Part shown: one piece after another, positions 50,113 through 60,341 of the stretch
Layout: each line of letters begins with the position of its first letter
Numbering within the stretch: the first letter of the stretch is position 1
Assembly: GCA_965227215.1 (NCBI GenBank)
Contig: OZ245729.1
Coordinates: 2,480,001-2,544,000, forward strand
Reading direction: 5' to 3'
DNA length: 64,000 bases
DNA from: Gracilimonas sp965227215
GTDB lineage: Bacteria; Bacteroidota; Rhodothermia; Balneolales; Balneolaceae
Made by a program: the position numbers and the translations under genes
Notes under the pieces: model-generated
Seen by the model: the letters and a program-made list of their open reading frames with translations, nothing else
The model's database searches: none
What the model was told of the DNA's origin: nothing

Positions 50113-50829
50113 TTACCGATTAAATGCTGCCATTTCTTCGAGGGTAATCCGGTTTTCATAATAGGCTTTGCCGACGACGACGGCATCAATGTCAGCATCG
50201 TTGAGTGTGGTTAAATCATCAAGTGATGAAACACCTCCGGAAGCAATCAGTCGGATGTCAGGGAATTGTTCTTGGAGGCTTTCGTACAGCTCAAAATTAG
50301 GCCCGGAAAGCGTACCATCTTTAGAAATATCGGTACAAAGTACTTCCTGTAAGCCATGTTCTATCATCCGGTTCAGAAAAGATTCTACCGATTCTTCGGC
50401 TGTTTCGAGCCAGCCGGAATAGGCGATTTTACCGTCTTTAAGATCCATGCCTAAAATCATTTTCTCAGGATATTTAGCAAGAGCTCTCAGCCAGTCCTCT
50501 TCATTTTTGATAGCCATAGAGCTGCAAATCACTTTTGAAAGTCCGGCATCGAGTAGCATCTCTACGTCTTCAAAAGTCCGGATACCGCCTCCGGTTTGTA
50601 CCGAAATTCCTAATTCATCAATAATCTCTTTAATGTGAGGAAGATTGATAAATTTACCCTCTTTTGCTCCATTCAAATCTACCACATGGATATGCTTAAA
50701 CCCGGCTTGATTGAATTTTCGGGCCTGATTTACGGGAGATTTATCATAAACCGTTACCTCTTCATATGAACCTTTGTGAAGCCGCACAGCTTGTCCATTC
50801 AGTAAATCGATAGCGGGAATTGTAAGCAT
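50113..50829 (-). CDS. hisA: HisA, ProFAR isomerase
   Basis: The 238-residue TIM barrel isomerises ProFAR to PRFAR in histidine synthesis. It starts MLTIPAIDLLNGQAVRLHKG with the catalytic Asp, and has VQTGGGIRTFEDVEMLL and the second Asp in CTDISKDGTLSGPNFELY. The frame extends to 50865, but homology begins at the ATG at 50829. It converges with the serpin gene, three bases apart. Confidence 0.96.
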   Translation of the reverse strand: MLTIPAIDLLNGQAVRLHKGSYEEVTVYDKSPVNQARKFNQAGFKHIHVVDLNGAKEGKFINLPHIKEIIDELGISVQTGGGIRTFEDVEMLLDAGLSKVICSSMAIKNEEDWLRALAKYPEKMILGMDLKDGKIAYSGWLETAEESVESFLNRMIEHGLQEVLCTDISKDGTLSGPNFELYESLQEQFPDIRLIASGGVSSLDDLTTLNDADIDAVVVGKAYYENRITLEEMAAFNR

Positions 50830-50903
50830 AGAAATCTTTTTGATGCAAAGGTAGGGCTTCGCCAACTTCTTTTCTTAAAACTTTCTGAGAAGCTTAGGAT
50901 CTT

Positions 50904-51896
50904 TTATTCGCTGGCTTCAGAGAGGTCAGGCCAATTGCCTTCAAAGAAAGTGGTGATTGCATGAAGGGTAAAATCAGGGTTATCAGAGAGGCTTCCTTTA
51001 TCGGCTTCAGGAACCAAGAGTAACCGGCTGTTCGGGGTTATTTTCGTCCATATGCGCTGACTGGAAATAGCAAGAGAATCCTCCTTTCCATAAATAACAA
51101 GAAGTGGGGCTTTAAAGTTTTGCAGCTTTTCGGTGTAATCCCAGTTGCCGAAGAAAGCCGGGGCCAGTTGAGCGGTATATTGGTAGTAATATTTAACAGC
51201 TTCGGGCGGCGCATTACAAGTAGACCCTCGATGAGAGGCTCGTTCTCCCCGAATGGTGGCTATCTGTTTTGAAAGGTTTTCATATTCCCGGCACACGGAA
51301 ACCGGGTCATCAGCATTACCCGCCAATAATTGGCTTAAAAGAGTAGAAGCTCGGTTGGTGAGCGATGTGTCTGGGACAGGTGGTGCTTGTTGGGATTTAG
51401 CTCGATAATATTCTCCCATGTCCGCACGCACCGGCCCGGTTGAACCGTGAAAAACTACCCGATTTAAGCGATTGGGATATTGGGTGGCGTATTCCGCTAA
51501 AATAACAGAACCAAATGAATGCGTAAGTACATTCATGGAATCAAGCTTAAAATACCGGCGGACAGCTTCCAGGTCTTCCACAAAGTATTCGGGTTTTAGT
51601 CGGGTAGTGTCTTCCGGGAGAGTAGATTTTCCGCCACCTCGTTGATCATAGAAAAGGAGCGTAAAATCTTTAGCTAGCGGTTCAGCAGAAGGCAAAAAAG
51701 AATGTATCCCTGCTCCGGGTCCGCCATGAATGATAACCAGTGAATCCTCGGCGGTACCTCTTACCTGAAAGTAGAGCTCTGCTCCATCTGCACTTTGTAT
51801 GTAACCGTGTTGCCGAAATGGGCCGGTATCTTCTGGATGGCATGAAATCATACCCGAGAGGAAAACCCCAATTAAAAAGAGTCTGAAATGGTGCAT
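50904..51896 (-). CDS. lipoprotein alpha/beta hydrolase, proline-iminopeptidase-like
   Basis: The 330-residue product carries a lipoprotein signal (LFLIGVFLSGMISCHPED). Hydrolase motifs are IHGGPGAGIHSF (the HGGPG oxyanion motif of prolyl aminopeptidases), YDQRGGGKS, and nucleophile elbow LTHSFGSVI; the acid is expected near VIYGKEDSLA. The final His is less clear in PEADKGSLSDNPDF, so full activity is not certain. A longer frame to 52007 would bury the signal peptide, so I start at 51896. Confidence 0.83.
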   Translation of the reverse strand: MHHFRLFLIGVFLSGMISCHPEDTGPFRQHGYIQSADGAELYFQVRGTAEDSLVIIHGGPGAGIHSFLPSAEPLAKDFTLLFYDQRGGGKSTLPEDTTRLKPEYFVEDLEAVRRYFKLDSMNVLTHSFGSVILAEYATQYPNRLNRVVFHGSTGPVRADMGEYYRAKSQQAPPVPDTSLTNRASTLLSQLLAGNADDPVSVCREYENLSKQIATIRGERASHRGSTCNAPPEAVKYYYQYTAQLAPAFFGNWDYTEKLQNFKAPLLVIYGKEDSLAISSQRIWTKITPNSRLLLVPEADKGSLSDNPDFTLHAITTFFEGNWPDLSEASE

Positions 51897-52033
51897 AGGT
51901 GAGGGAACTTGGTTCAATAAAAAATAACGAAATATATGAGCTGTTTTCGGAGTGATATTCGTAGTAATAAAGAGACAGGGGATAAAATACTCCGTTTTGT
52001 CTGTCATCGTAAATATTAACTAATAAAGTGCAA

Positions 52034-55000
52034 ATGAAAACACGAGATACTATACATCAAAATTTAATCAAGGAGAGAAGGGTACCTATCCTAAGCAAGA
52101 GCTTAAGGTACATTTTTTCGGCAATGCTAACTTTTATGATCGTTGCGGTTACTCCGCATCAGAGTTGGGCACAACAGGGTAGCCTGACTCTGGATGGCGA
52201 TGGTGACTATGCCACGGCCGGCGACAGTCCCTCACTGGATATAGCCGGAACCAGCATTACCCTTGAAACATGGGTTAAACATGATGGAGAAAGTGATGCC
52301 GATGCATTCTTAATCAATAAAGCCTTAAGCGGAGATGGATATCGTCTGCAGCTTTATGGTGAAGGTGATGAAACTTACGTTCGGTTTGTGATTGGTGATG
52401 TAACCAATAATGGACCGGCTGTTTTTTCTGAAACGGGTGTTCCGGCAAATCGCTGGACTCACATCGCGGCGACCTATGATGGGCAGTTTTTAAAGATTTA
52501 CATTAATGGAAAACTGGATGCCACTTCACAGGAAGGTCGCACAATTGATGCCAACGACGCGAGTCTCACGCTGGGTGCCAATGCATCCCTGACCGGTAAT
52601 TTTTTGAGCGGTGAAATGGATGGCGTACGTATATGGAACACGGTGCGAAGTGCAGCTCAAATTGGAGATACCTATTTGGAAGAATTGACGGGAAGTGAGA
52701 CCGGGCTTGTAGCTTTGTATCAGTTTTCCTCCTCAAGCGGTGGTAATGTGAGTGACTTGGCAGGCTCAAATACACTCTCATTGACCGGTGATAATGCCGG
52801 AATTGCAAGTCCCGGAGCAGTACCAATAGCACCGAACCTATACACCCATAATGGAAACGGAGAGGTAAAAGTAAATTGGGACGAAAGGTTAGGGCCAAAT
52901 GATGAAAATCAGGCTTCAAGTTTTAAAGTATTTCGTTCTACAGTAGCGGATGGAAGTGACCGGACCGAAGTTGCTGTGGTAACCTCAGGAACCACAGAGT
53001 ATACCGATACAGGCTTAAGCAATGGGCAAACCTACTACTACGAAATTACCACCGTTGACGGGTCGGGTAATGAAAGTGATTACTCGAATGTGGTAACGGC
53101 AACACCCTATGCAACGCTGGGTGGGGGAAGTCTTCATCTAACAAAGAATGCCTACGGACTGGTTTCAGACCGGCCATCACTTGATATTGTAGATAAGGAT
53201 ATAACCGTACATGCCTGGATTAAGCACGACGGACAAAGCGATGAAAATGCCGTAATTGCTGTAAAAGGCTCAACCGGTGATGGGTATGTGCTTCGACTTG
53301 ATGGCGAAGGGCAGGCACCTAATCTTGCATTTGCCATAGGAGATATCACCAATGGAGGTCCCACCATTGTATCCAATTCAAGTATCCCGGCAAATCAATG
53401 GACACACGTAGCCGGAACATATGATGGCAACGACCTGAAAGTTTACATAAACGGGGAGCTCGACAATACTGAGCCGGAAACCCGAACCATTGACGGCACC
53501 GATTTTGATTTGTTTATCGGTGCTGATGCGTCTGCTTCCGACCAGTTCTTTAGCGGGCATATCGATGAGCTTGGAATTTGGAGCATTGCACTGCAGCGTC
53601 AGGAAATTGAGGATAATTATAACAAGGAATTCATCGGAAATGAGGAAGGCCTTGAACTCTACTTTCGCTTTGATGATGCGGGGAATTCGATTGTGAAAAG
53701 TATGGATACCAATCATACCGAAATGGAAAAAGTACCGGTAAGCGGAACTGTTCAGGTTACTACACCGGGCGTGTTTCCCGTGGCGCCGTACAGTTATGCA
53801 TTAGCTGATACTGCAAGTGCAGATATTTCAATAACAAACCGGGCATTTAATGTGCCGGTCAGCCAGAAAGTGTACCGATCTTCCCAACAAAGTTTGAGTG
53901 ATCGAAGTGAGCTGGCTTCAACCTCCACATTCAGTTACACAGATGGTAGTTTGACGGCAGAAAACACCTACTATTACCAGGCTACGGCGATTAATGCAGA
54001 TGGTCAGGAAAGTGATTTTAGCCACCCGACACCTGTCAGAGCTTCAGCTTATGAAGCCGGAAATGCACTTAAGCTGGATGGTGACCTTGATTACGTTCGT
54101 CTTGATGACCGAAATTCATTGGATGGCTACGAACAACTCTACGTGAATTTTGACGAAACCATGACCGTAGAAGCTTGGGTAAACCACGATGGAAATAGCG
54201 ATGAAAATGCAGTAATCGTGCAAAAAGGAGCAACCACTGATGGATACCGATTGCGCCTTGAAGGCACCGGAAGTTCAGTAGCCGCTTCATTTACGATTGG
54301 TGATATCACCAATTCCGGACCTCGGGTAACAACCAATTCAAGTATTCCCGCAAATCAGTGGACACACATTGCAGCGACTTATGATGGAACCGATCTTAAG
54401 ATCTATGTGAATGGCTCGCTTGATGCCACCGACAGTGAGAGCAGAAGTATTGATCCTAACCCTCAACCACTATTAATTGGTGGTCCTAATGCGCTGGATG
54501 GCAACTTTTACAGTGGAGAGCTTGACGATATCCGAATCTGGAATGTAGCCCGCACGGAATCTGAGATAGCCAATAATTTCTACAAAGAATTAATGGGGGA
54601 TCACGAAGATCTGATTGCTTATTTCAGATTTGATGAGTCTGTAGGATCTTCATTGACCTACAGTTCAGCACGAAGAGCTATGAGTGGAACCCTGAGTGGA
54701 GATGCTACTTTTGTGAATTCCAATGCACTGAGCAGTCAGCCCGTGGTGGTAAATCCAATTCCGGAAATTACACTGGACGAAGACTTTGGGACCTTTGCAG
54801 TAGCAGACCTGGATACGGTTTTTCAGGATGATGATACACCCAACCTGAGCTACTCAATTGTAGTGCCGTGTCATATCGTGGAGGCAGAAATCAGAAATGA
54901 TACCAGTCTTGTCTTCACTTCTCTGGAAAATATTTTTGGAACCGATACCCTTACCGTAGAAGCAACTGATGGGGCTACAACAGCGCGTCAGTCTTTTATC

Positions 55001-55600
55001 GTGCATGTGGAGTCGGTGAATGACTTGCCGGAGCTTGCCGGGTTTGAGAATGACCTTCAGGTTCCGTTAGGTGGAGAGCTGATGGCGGATATGTTTGCAC
55101 GAACAGCAGACGTAGAGTCAGCGGATACTGCACTGACGTTTACTTTTGCGGTAGATACATCGGGAATCAACGTCGATTTTGATGGGCAGATGCTTACGCT
55201 CTCACCAAACGGAGATTTTGACGGGTCCGGAACGCTTGATATCGAAGTAACGGATGAAGACGGCGGTACAACTGCTATTTCCGTAGGTGTACAGATGGTA
55301 ACTGATACCGATATCACCGATGAAAACGGGGTTCCGGAAGCATTCGATCTGGCGCATAATTATCCGAATCCGTTCAACCCAACCACTACGATAAAATATG
55401 CTCTGCCTGAAGCAGCCGATGTTCGATTAACGGTATTCAACTCCATCGGACAGAAAGTGGCTGATTTAGTAAATACACGACAAGCCGCAGGAACCCATCA
55501 GGTAGATTTTGATGCAAGTCAGCTGCCGAGTGGAATGTATATCTATCGATTGAAAGCCGGGGAATTTGAACAAATACGCAAAATGACCTTGGTGAAATAA
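52034..55600 (+). CDS. secreted triple-LamG protein with type IX sorting domain
   Basis: The protein (1188 residues from the ATG at 52034) has a long signal peptide ending HQSWAQ. Numbered from the GTG two codons earlier: LamG domain at about 51-236, Fn3-like 265-360, LamG 367-550, Fn3-like 585-675, LamG 679-870, a cadherin-like region 908-1095, and a C-terminal sorting domain 1108-1190 (NYPNPFNPTTTIKYALPE...GMYIYRLKAG). It is probably exported by the type IX system and anchored or released, binding sugars or matrix. The LamG units share near-identical stretches such as SSIPANQWTH. Confidence 0.92.
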   Translation: MKTRDTIHQNLIKERRVPILSKSLRYIFSAMLTFMIVAVTPHQSWAQQGSLTLDGDGDYATAGDSPSLDIAGTSITLETWVKHDGESDADAFLINKALSGDGYRLQLYGEGDETYVRFVIGDVTNNGPAVFSETGVPANRWTHIAATYDGQFLKIYINGKLDATSQEGRTIDANDASLTLGANASLTGNFLSGEMDGVRIWNTVRSAAQIGDTYLEELTGSETGLVALYQFSSSSGGNVSDLAGSNTLSLTGDNAGIASPGAVPIAPNLYTHNGNGEVKVNWDERLGPNDENQASSFKVFRSTVADGSDRTEVAVVTSGTTEYTDTGLSNGQTYYYEITTVDGSGNESDYSNVVTATPYATLGGGSLHLTKNAYGLVSDRPSLDIVDKDITVHAWIKHDGQSDENAVIAVKGSTGDGYVLRLDGEGQAPNLAFAIGDITNGGPTIVSNSSIPANQWTHVAGTYDGNDLKVYINGELDNTEPETRTIDGTDFDLFIGADASASDQFFSGHIDELGIWSIALQRQEIEDNYNKEFIGNEEGLELYFRFDDAGNSIVKSMDTNHTEMEKVPVSGTVQVTTPGVFPVAPYSYALADTASADISITNRAFNVPVSQKVYRSSQQSLSDRSELASTSTFSYTDGSLTAENTYYYQATAINADGQESDFSHPTPVRASAYEAGNALKLDGDLDYVRLDDRNSLDGYEQLYVNFDETMTVEAWVNHDGNSDENAVIVQKGATTDGYRLRLEGTGSSVAASFTIGDITNSGPRVTTNSSIPANQWTHIAATYDGTDLKIYVNGSLDATDSESRSIDPNPQPLLIGGPNALDGNFYSGELDDIRIWNVARTESEIANNFYKELMGDHEDLIAYFRFDESVGSSLTYSSARRAMSGTLSGDATFVNSNALSSQPVVVNPIPEITLDEDFGTFAVADLDTVFQDDDTPNLSYSIVVPCHIVEAEIRNDTSLVFTSLENIFGTDTLTVEATDGATTARQSFIVHVESVNDLPELAGFENDLQVPLGGELMADMFARTADVESADTALTFTFAVDTSGINVDFDGQMLTLSPNGDFDGSGTLDIEVTDEDGGTTAISVGVQMVTDTDITDENGVPEAFDLAHNYPNPFNPTTTIKYALPEAADVRLTVFNSIGQKVADLVNTRQAAGTHQVDFDASQLPSGMYIYRLKAGEFEQIRKMTLVK

Positions 55601-55627
55601 GTTCACTTCAAAAATCTAATCTCCCTC

Positions 55628-55660
55628 AAAGCGTCTGCTCAACCGGCAGGCGCTTTTTTT
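55628..55660 (+). terminator. intrinsic terminator after the LamG gene
   Basis: AAAGCGTCTGC (55628-55638) pairs with GCAGGCGCTTT (55646-55656) with one T-G wobble, loop TCAACCG, followed by a run of seven T. Confidence 0.9.
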
Positions 55661-55759
55661 ATGCATGAAGGTTAATTCGTCACTATTCAGGAACACTGTT
55701 TCAGTAAGTGATGTTAAGCCCGAAGTAAAATGATCTGAAAACAGCTTAAATAGAAATTA

Positions 55760-56470
55760 ATGGCTGAATCCTCACATATAGAATTACAAAACCTGACTAA
55801 AAGTTATCAGGAAGGAGGTAAAAACCGTTCGGTGCTCGAAGGTTTGAATCTCTCGATAAAAGAGGGAGAAATGATTGTGCTCCTTGGGCGGTCAGGTTCC
55901 GGAAAAAGCACGTTACTTAATCTGGTAAGCGGAATTGATAAGCCCGATGATGGTAAGGTGATTATAGGCGGGACCAATCTGGCAGAGCTTGATGAAAAAA
56001 ACAGGACGCTATTTCGACGCAGAAACATCGGCTTTGTGTTTCAGTCATTTAATCTGATTTCAACTCTGACTGCTCATGAGAATGTGTTACTGCCTCTTAA
56101 GCTTAAAGGAGCAACCGATGAGGAGACGCTGAATAAAGCTCAGCACTTTTTAGAGAATGTTGGACTTGGAGACCGGGGCGACAGTTACCCGGACCGGCTA
56201 TCCGGTGGAGAGCAACAACGGGTGGCTATTGCTCGTGCGTTGGCACATGAACCAATGCTTATTTTAGCCGATGAACCTACCGGAAACCTGGATTACGAGA
56301 CCGGTCAGCAGATTCTGGACATTCTAAATAATCTGGTTCGTGAAAACGGGCGGACCATTATTCTTGCTACCCATGATCGCGATATCTGTAAAATCGCAGA
56401 CCGGGTGCTGGAGCTGCGGGGTGGTAAATTAAGACTGGTGGAAGATGTAGCAGAAATGACGGTGTCATGA
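55760..56470 (+). CDS. ABC transporter ATP-binding protein, LolD/MacB type
   Basis: The 236-residue ATPase has Walker A LLGRSGSGKSTLLN, the FNLISTLTAHENVLLPL stretch of the LolD/FtsE group, signature LSGGEQQRVAIARAL, Walker B LILADEPTGNLD and the switch His in TILATHDRD. It pairs with the FtsX-like permease whose ATG overlaps its stop. Confidence 0.94.
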   Translation: MAESSHIELQNLTKSYQEGGKNRSVLEGLNLSIKEGEMIVLLGRSGSGKSTLLNLVSGIDKPDDGKVIIGGTNLAELDEKNRTLFRRRNIGFVFQSFNLISTLTAHENVLLPLKLKGATDEETLNKAQHFLENVGLGDRGDSYPDRLSGGEQQRVAIARALAHEPMLILADEPTGNLDYETGQQILDILNNLVRENGRTIILATHDRDICKIADRVLELRGGKLRLVEDVAEMTVS

Positions 56471-59019
56471 GCAGTCAAAAAAACACTAATTTAATCTGGC
56501 TGTCCAGTCTTCGTTTTTTATTGCGTCACCCTTGGCATTTTGCTCTTTCCATATTGGGTGTAGCCCTGGGTGTGGCGGTAGTTGTATCTATAGACTTATC
56601 CAACAGCAGTGCGGAAAAAGCATTTGAGCTTTCGACAGCTGCAGTAACCGGAAAGGCGACTCATCAAATTCGCGGAGCGGCAGAAGACCTGCCGGATGAA
56701 GCCTACCGGGATATAAGAATTAAAGCCGGTATCAGAAAATCGGCACCGGTTGTTGAGGGATATGCTCAGGTTGAAGGGATGAACCGAACATTTCAGGTGC
56801 TTGGTGTTGATCCTATAGCTGAAGCTCCATTTCGGGATTATGCCAGCCAGCAAGCCGGAATAGAATTATCGGAGTTTATAAGCGGTGATAATACCGGGCT
56901 GGTTGCGCAAGGGGTTGCAGAAAAATTGAATGCAAAAGTGGGTGATTCAATCCGCGTTTTTGTTGGTGGTCGCCTATTTAATATTCAGTTAATTGGGCTG
57001 ATCGAAGCCGAGGATGACCGAAGCCAACAAGCATTGGAAAGCCTGTTGGTAGTGGACGTAAACACGGCTCAGCGTTTGTTTGATATGGACGGGAGCCTGT
57101 CACGCATTGACCTCATTCTTCCGCAAGATTCTGAAGAATCGGTACAGAAAAAGATTCAGGCCGTATTGCCGGAAGGAGCTTCCATCGTACGATCTGAATC
57201 CCGAACGGAAACCGTAGAGCAAATGACCCGTGCCTTTGAGTTCAATTTGCAGGCCCTCAGTATGCTCGCCCTGCTGGTTGGCATGTTTTTGATCTATAAC
57301 ACCATGACCTTTTCGGTGGTTCAGCGTCGTCCGTTAATTGGCCGGCTTCGTGCATTGGGAGTTACCAAGTCTGAAATCTTAACTACGGTACTTAAAGAAG
57401 CTTTGCTGATAGGTTTCCTGGGAACCCTGGTTGGAATGGTAGCAGGAATATTTCTGGCTCAGGTGCTGGTGAAACTCGTTACCCAATCAATTAATGACCT
57501 GTATTTTGTTTTATCCGTGCAGGAATTATCCATCGGGTTAATTCCTCTGGTAAAAGGCGTGTTGCTTGGCATAGGAGCAACTCTGGTCGCTGCATTTTGG
57601 CCGGCAAGAGAGGCTTCTGAAGCGGAAGTGTCAACCGTGCTGAGACGGTCCTCCAACGAGTCAAAAATTTCATCCCGAATATCTCTTATTGCTGTACTGG
57701 GTTTAATGATTGGGGCCGGCGGAGGATTGATTCTCTTAATACCTGGTGGAGGTATTGCGGCCGGATACTCTTCACTGCTTTTCATGATTGTAGGTTTTTC
57801 ACTAATTGTACCTTTGATCATTGTAGGGTTGGCTAAACTACTGCGTCCGATACTTGGAGCCATCAGCGGTTTAATCGGAAAGATGGCTGTTCGGGGAGTA
57901 GTCACAGAATTGAGTCGGACATCCGTTGCCATCGCTGCATTGGTGGTGGCCGTTGCAGCCACGGTTGGCGTTGGTGTGATGGTGGATAGCTTCAGAACCA
58001 CCGTCGTTTCTTGGCTGGAAGCTCAACTTCAGGCTGATGTGTATGTGCAGCCCCCCAGTTCGGTATCACGTAAAGCCGACGCTACCCTTGAGCCAAAATT
58101 GGTAGACCTGCTACGCGAAACGGAAGGAGTTGGTGATGCCGGCACGGTTCGAAGCGTAGATGTCCGTACGAATAATGGAACTGATAATCTGGTGGCCATT
58201 GATCAGGGACCGAACACCAGTCAGGCATATCAGTTAAAGTCTGCCGGTGATGATTTTTGGCAACGTTTCACTCAGGAAAAAATCGTGATGATTTCGGAAG
58301 TGTATGCCTATCGAAATAACGTAAGCGTGGGAGATACGCTGACGATAGAGACTGATACGGGGAATCAACAATTTATAGTTCAGGCCATAAATTTTGATTA
58401 CGCTTCTGACATTGGGACCATCACAATAAGTCGAGCTATCTATAATCAATTTTTTGATGATGATGCCGTCTCCGGTTTGGCACTATATGTGGAATCCAGA
58501 GTGGAGGTAGAGACTTTAGTAGAACGGCTTAGGGAGAATTCCACAGGAATGCAGGAAGTATTTATCCGTTCGAACAAAGGATTAAGAGAGGCTTCTATTG
58601 AAATTTTTGATCGGACATTCACAGTAACGGTTGTCCTGAGAATGCTGGCCATTCTGGTTGCTTTCATCGGCGTTCTGTCAGCATTAATGGCACTACAATT
58701 AGAACGCTCCCGAGAGCTGGCGGTATTGAGGGCAAACGGAATGACCCCCGGACAGCTATGGAATTACGTGATCACCCAAACCGGAGTAATGGGAATAATG
58801 GCCGGATTGTTGTCTGTTCCCCTTGGAATTCTCATGGCCTACGTGTTGGTATATGTAATCAATCTTCGCTCCTTTGGCTGGACGTTGCAATTCATGATTA
58901 CTCCTGAAGTTCTGCTTCAGGCCGTAGGACTTGCCGTGGTAGCAGCTTTGCTGGCAGGGTTATATCCATCATGGAAAATGACACAGGCAAATCCTGCCGA
59001 TGCCCTTAGAAACGATTAA
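56467..59019 (+). CDS. FtsX-type ABC permease with two MacB-like core domains
   Basis: The 850-residue permease has an initial helix (about 20-42), a large periplasmic domain, helices near 265-400 and 400-500, a second periplasmic domain (about 520-710) and final helices (715-840). The duplicated FtsX architecture and the neighbouring AttH-like gene match the att/Lol-like ABC systems that move lipoproteins or lipids from the inner membrane. The substrate is not identifiable here. Confidence 0.92.
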   Translation: MSSQKNTNLIWLSSLRFLLRHPWHFALSILGVALGVAVVVSIDLSNSSAEKAFELSTAAVTGKATHQIRGAAEDLPDEAYRDIRIKAGIRKSAPVVEGYAQVEGMNRTFQVLGVDPIAEAPFRDYASQQAGIELSEFISGDNTGLVAQGVAEKLNAKVGDSIRVFVGGRLFNIQLIGLIEAEDDRSQQALESLLVVDVNTAQRLFDMDGSLSRIDLILPQDSEESVQKKIQAVLPEGASIVRSESRTETVEQMTRAFEFNLQALSMLALLVGMFLIYNTMTFSVVQRRPLIGRLRALGVTKSEILTTVLKEALLIGFLGTLVGMVAGIFLAQVLVKLVTQSINDLYFVLSVQELSIGLIPLVKGVLLGIGATLVAAFWPAREASEAEVSTVLRRSSNESKISSRISLIAVLGLMIGAGGGLILLIPGGGIAAGYSSLLFMIVGFSLIVPLIIVGLAKLLRPILGAISGLIGKMAVRGVVTELSRTSVAIAALVVAVAATVGVGVMVDSFRTTVVSWLEAQLQADVYVQPPSSVSRKADATLEPKLVDLLRETEGVGDAGTVRSVDVRTNNGTDNLVAIDQGPNTSQAYQLKSAGDDFWQRFTQEKIVMISEVYAYRNNVSVGDTLTIETDTGNQQFIVQAINFDYASDIGTITISRAIYNQFFDDDAVSGLALYVESRVEVETLVERLRENSTGMQEVFIRSNKGLREASIEIFDRTFTVTVVLRMLAILVAFIGVLSALMALQLERSRELAVLRANGMTPGQLWNYVITQTGVMGIMAGLLSVPLGILMAYVLVYVINLRSFGWTLQFMITPEVLLQAVGLAVVAALLAGLYPSWKMTQANPADALRND

Positions 59020-59033
59020 GAAGAAAGAATTTC

Positions 59034-60212
59034 ATGAAGAGAATTATTTGGATACTAACATTAGTGATACTTGTTGGCGGTGGTAGCTTTTACTTTTTAT
59101 CTCAGGATGATCAGCAAATTACAGCCACAGTTTCAGTAGCAGAAGCTATGGGCGGAGGAAATGAGGAAGGATACCTGAGGGCAACCGGGCCAAGAGAGTT
59201 TGTTTTTCCGGACGACCATGGCCCACATCCGGGTTACCGGACCGAATGGTGGTACTACACCGGTAACCTGTTTACGGAACAAGGCCGACAGTTTGGTTAT
59301 CAGTTCACCATTTTCAGAAGTCAGTTAAACCCACCCGACAGCGGTAAAGCCGGAACTGCCCAGGGTGAAGACTGGAACACGGATCAGCTTTACCTCGGGC
59401 ATTTTGCGATTTCAGATGTACAGGAGAAAAACCATGTGTTTGACGAAAGGTATAGCCGCGGAGCAGCCGGCCTCGCCGGCGCACAGGCTGATCCATTCAG
59501 AATTTGGCTTGAAGACTGGGAGATAACCCGGCTCAACCCTGAAAACTCCAATGATAAAAACTTCCCGGTACGAATTGAGGCGGAGATGGAAGACGGTTCA
59601 GCTATCAGTCTTGAATTGACACCGACCAAACCATTGACTTTACAGGGTGAGCAAGGCTATGACAAAAAAGGGCCGGGTGAAGGAAATGCGTCTTACTACT
59701 TGTCTTTTACCCGGATGGATGCTCGGGGAACTGTTACGATGAACGGGGAAAACTATGAGGTAGAAGGGCAAAGCTGGATGGATCACGAGTGGAGTACATC
59801 GGCATTAGGTGAAGACCAGGAAGGCTGGGATTGGTTTTCTATTCAGTTATCCAATGGTTATGATTTGATGTACTATCAGTTGCGAAATGCAGATGGTTCT
59901 GTGAGTACATTCACAACCGGCTCACTTATCGACCCGGAAGGGAATAAAACACCTATAAACCCCGGTGAAGTAAATCTGAGTGTGTTGGATAGTTGGGAGA
60001 GTGCGCACAGTGGAGCCGAATACCCATCGGAATGGGTGTTGGAAATTCCAAAAGAAAACCTGAGACTGGAGTTGGCAACACTTTTTGACGATCAGGAAAT
60101 GGATGTTTCGGTCCGATACTATGAAGGGACCCTCTCTGTAAAAGGAAGCATGAACGGAGAGGAAGTCGGAGGACAAGGGTATATTGAGATGACGGGATAT
60201 GGAGAGGATTAA
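59034..60212 (+). CDS. AttH/CrtC-like lipocalin protein
   Basis: The 392-residue protein has an N-terminal signal anchor (IIWILTLVILVGGGSFYFL) and motifs of the AttH/carotenoid 1,2-hydratase fold: FPDDHGPHPGYRTEWWYYTGNL, HFAISDVQEKNHVFDERYSRG, EGQSWMDHEWSTSALGEDQEG. It is 14 bases after the permease. ABC-FtsX-AttH gene sets recur in many bacteria; the AttH protein is periplasmic and may act on or carry the transported lipid. CrtC enzyme activity is less likely since no carotenoid genes are near. Confidence 0.9.
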   Translation: MKRIIWILTLVILVGGGSFYFLSQDDQQITATVSVAEAMGGGNEEGYLRATGPREFVFPDDHGPHPGYRTEWWYYTGNLFTEQGRQFGYQFTIFRSQLNPPDSGKAGTAQGEDWNTDQLYLGHFAISDVQEKNHVFDERYSRGAAGLAGAQADPFRIWLEDWEITRLNPENSNDKNFPVRIEAEMEDGSAISLELTPTKPLTLQGEQGYDKKGPGEGNASYYLSFTRMDARGTVTMNGENYEVEGQSWMDHEWSTSALGEDQEGWDWFSIQLSNGYDLMYYQLRNADGSVSTFTTGSLIDPEGNKTPINPGEVNLSVLDSWESAHSGAEYPSEWVLEIPKENLRLELATLFDDQEMDVSVRYYEGTLSVKGSMNGEEVGGQGYIEMTGYGED

Positions 60213-60341
60213 ATTCCAATGACCAATGAACAATGACCGAAAAACGAATAACGAAAGATTTATCCAAGTATTAAATTTTAGAACAACCGTTGTTTGGGGG
60301 ATATAAAATGGTGAACTTCACACCCGCAAATAAAAGCATAC

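Noticed and set aside
57459..58001. 180-residue minus-strand frame
   Set aside because: Low-complexity Thr/Pro/Ala shadow of the permease's codons.
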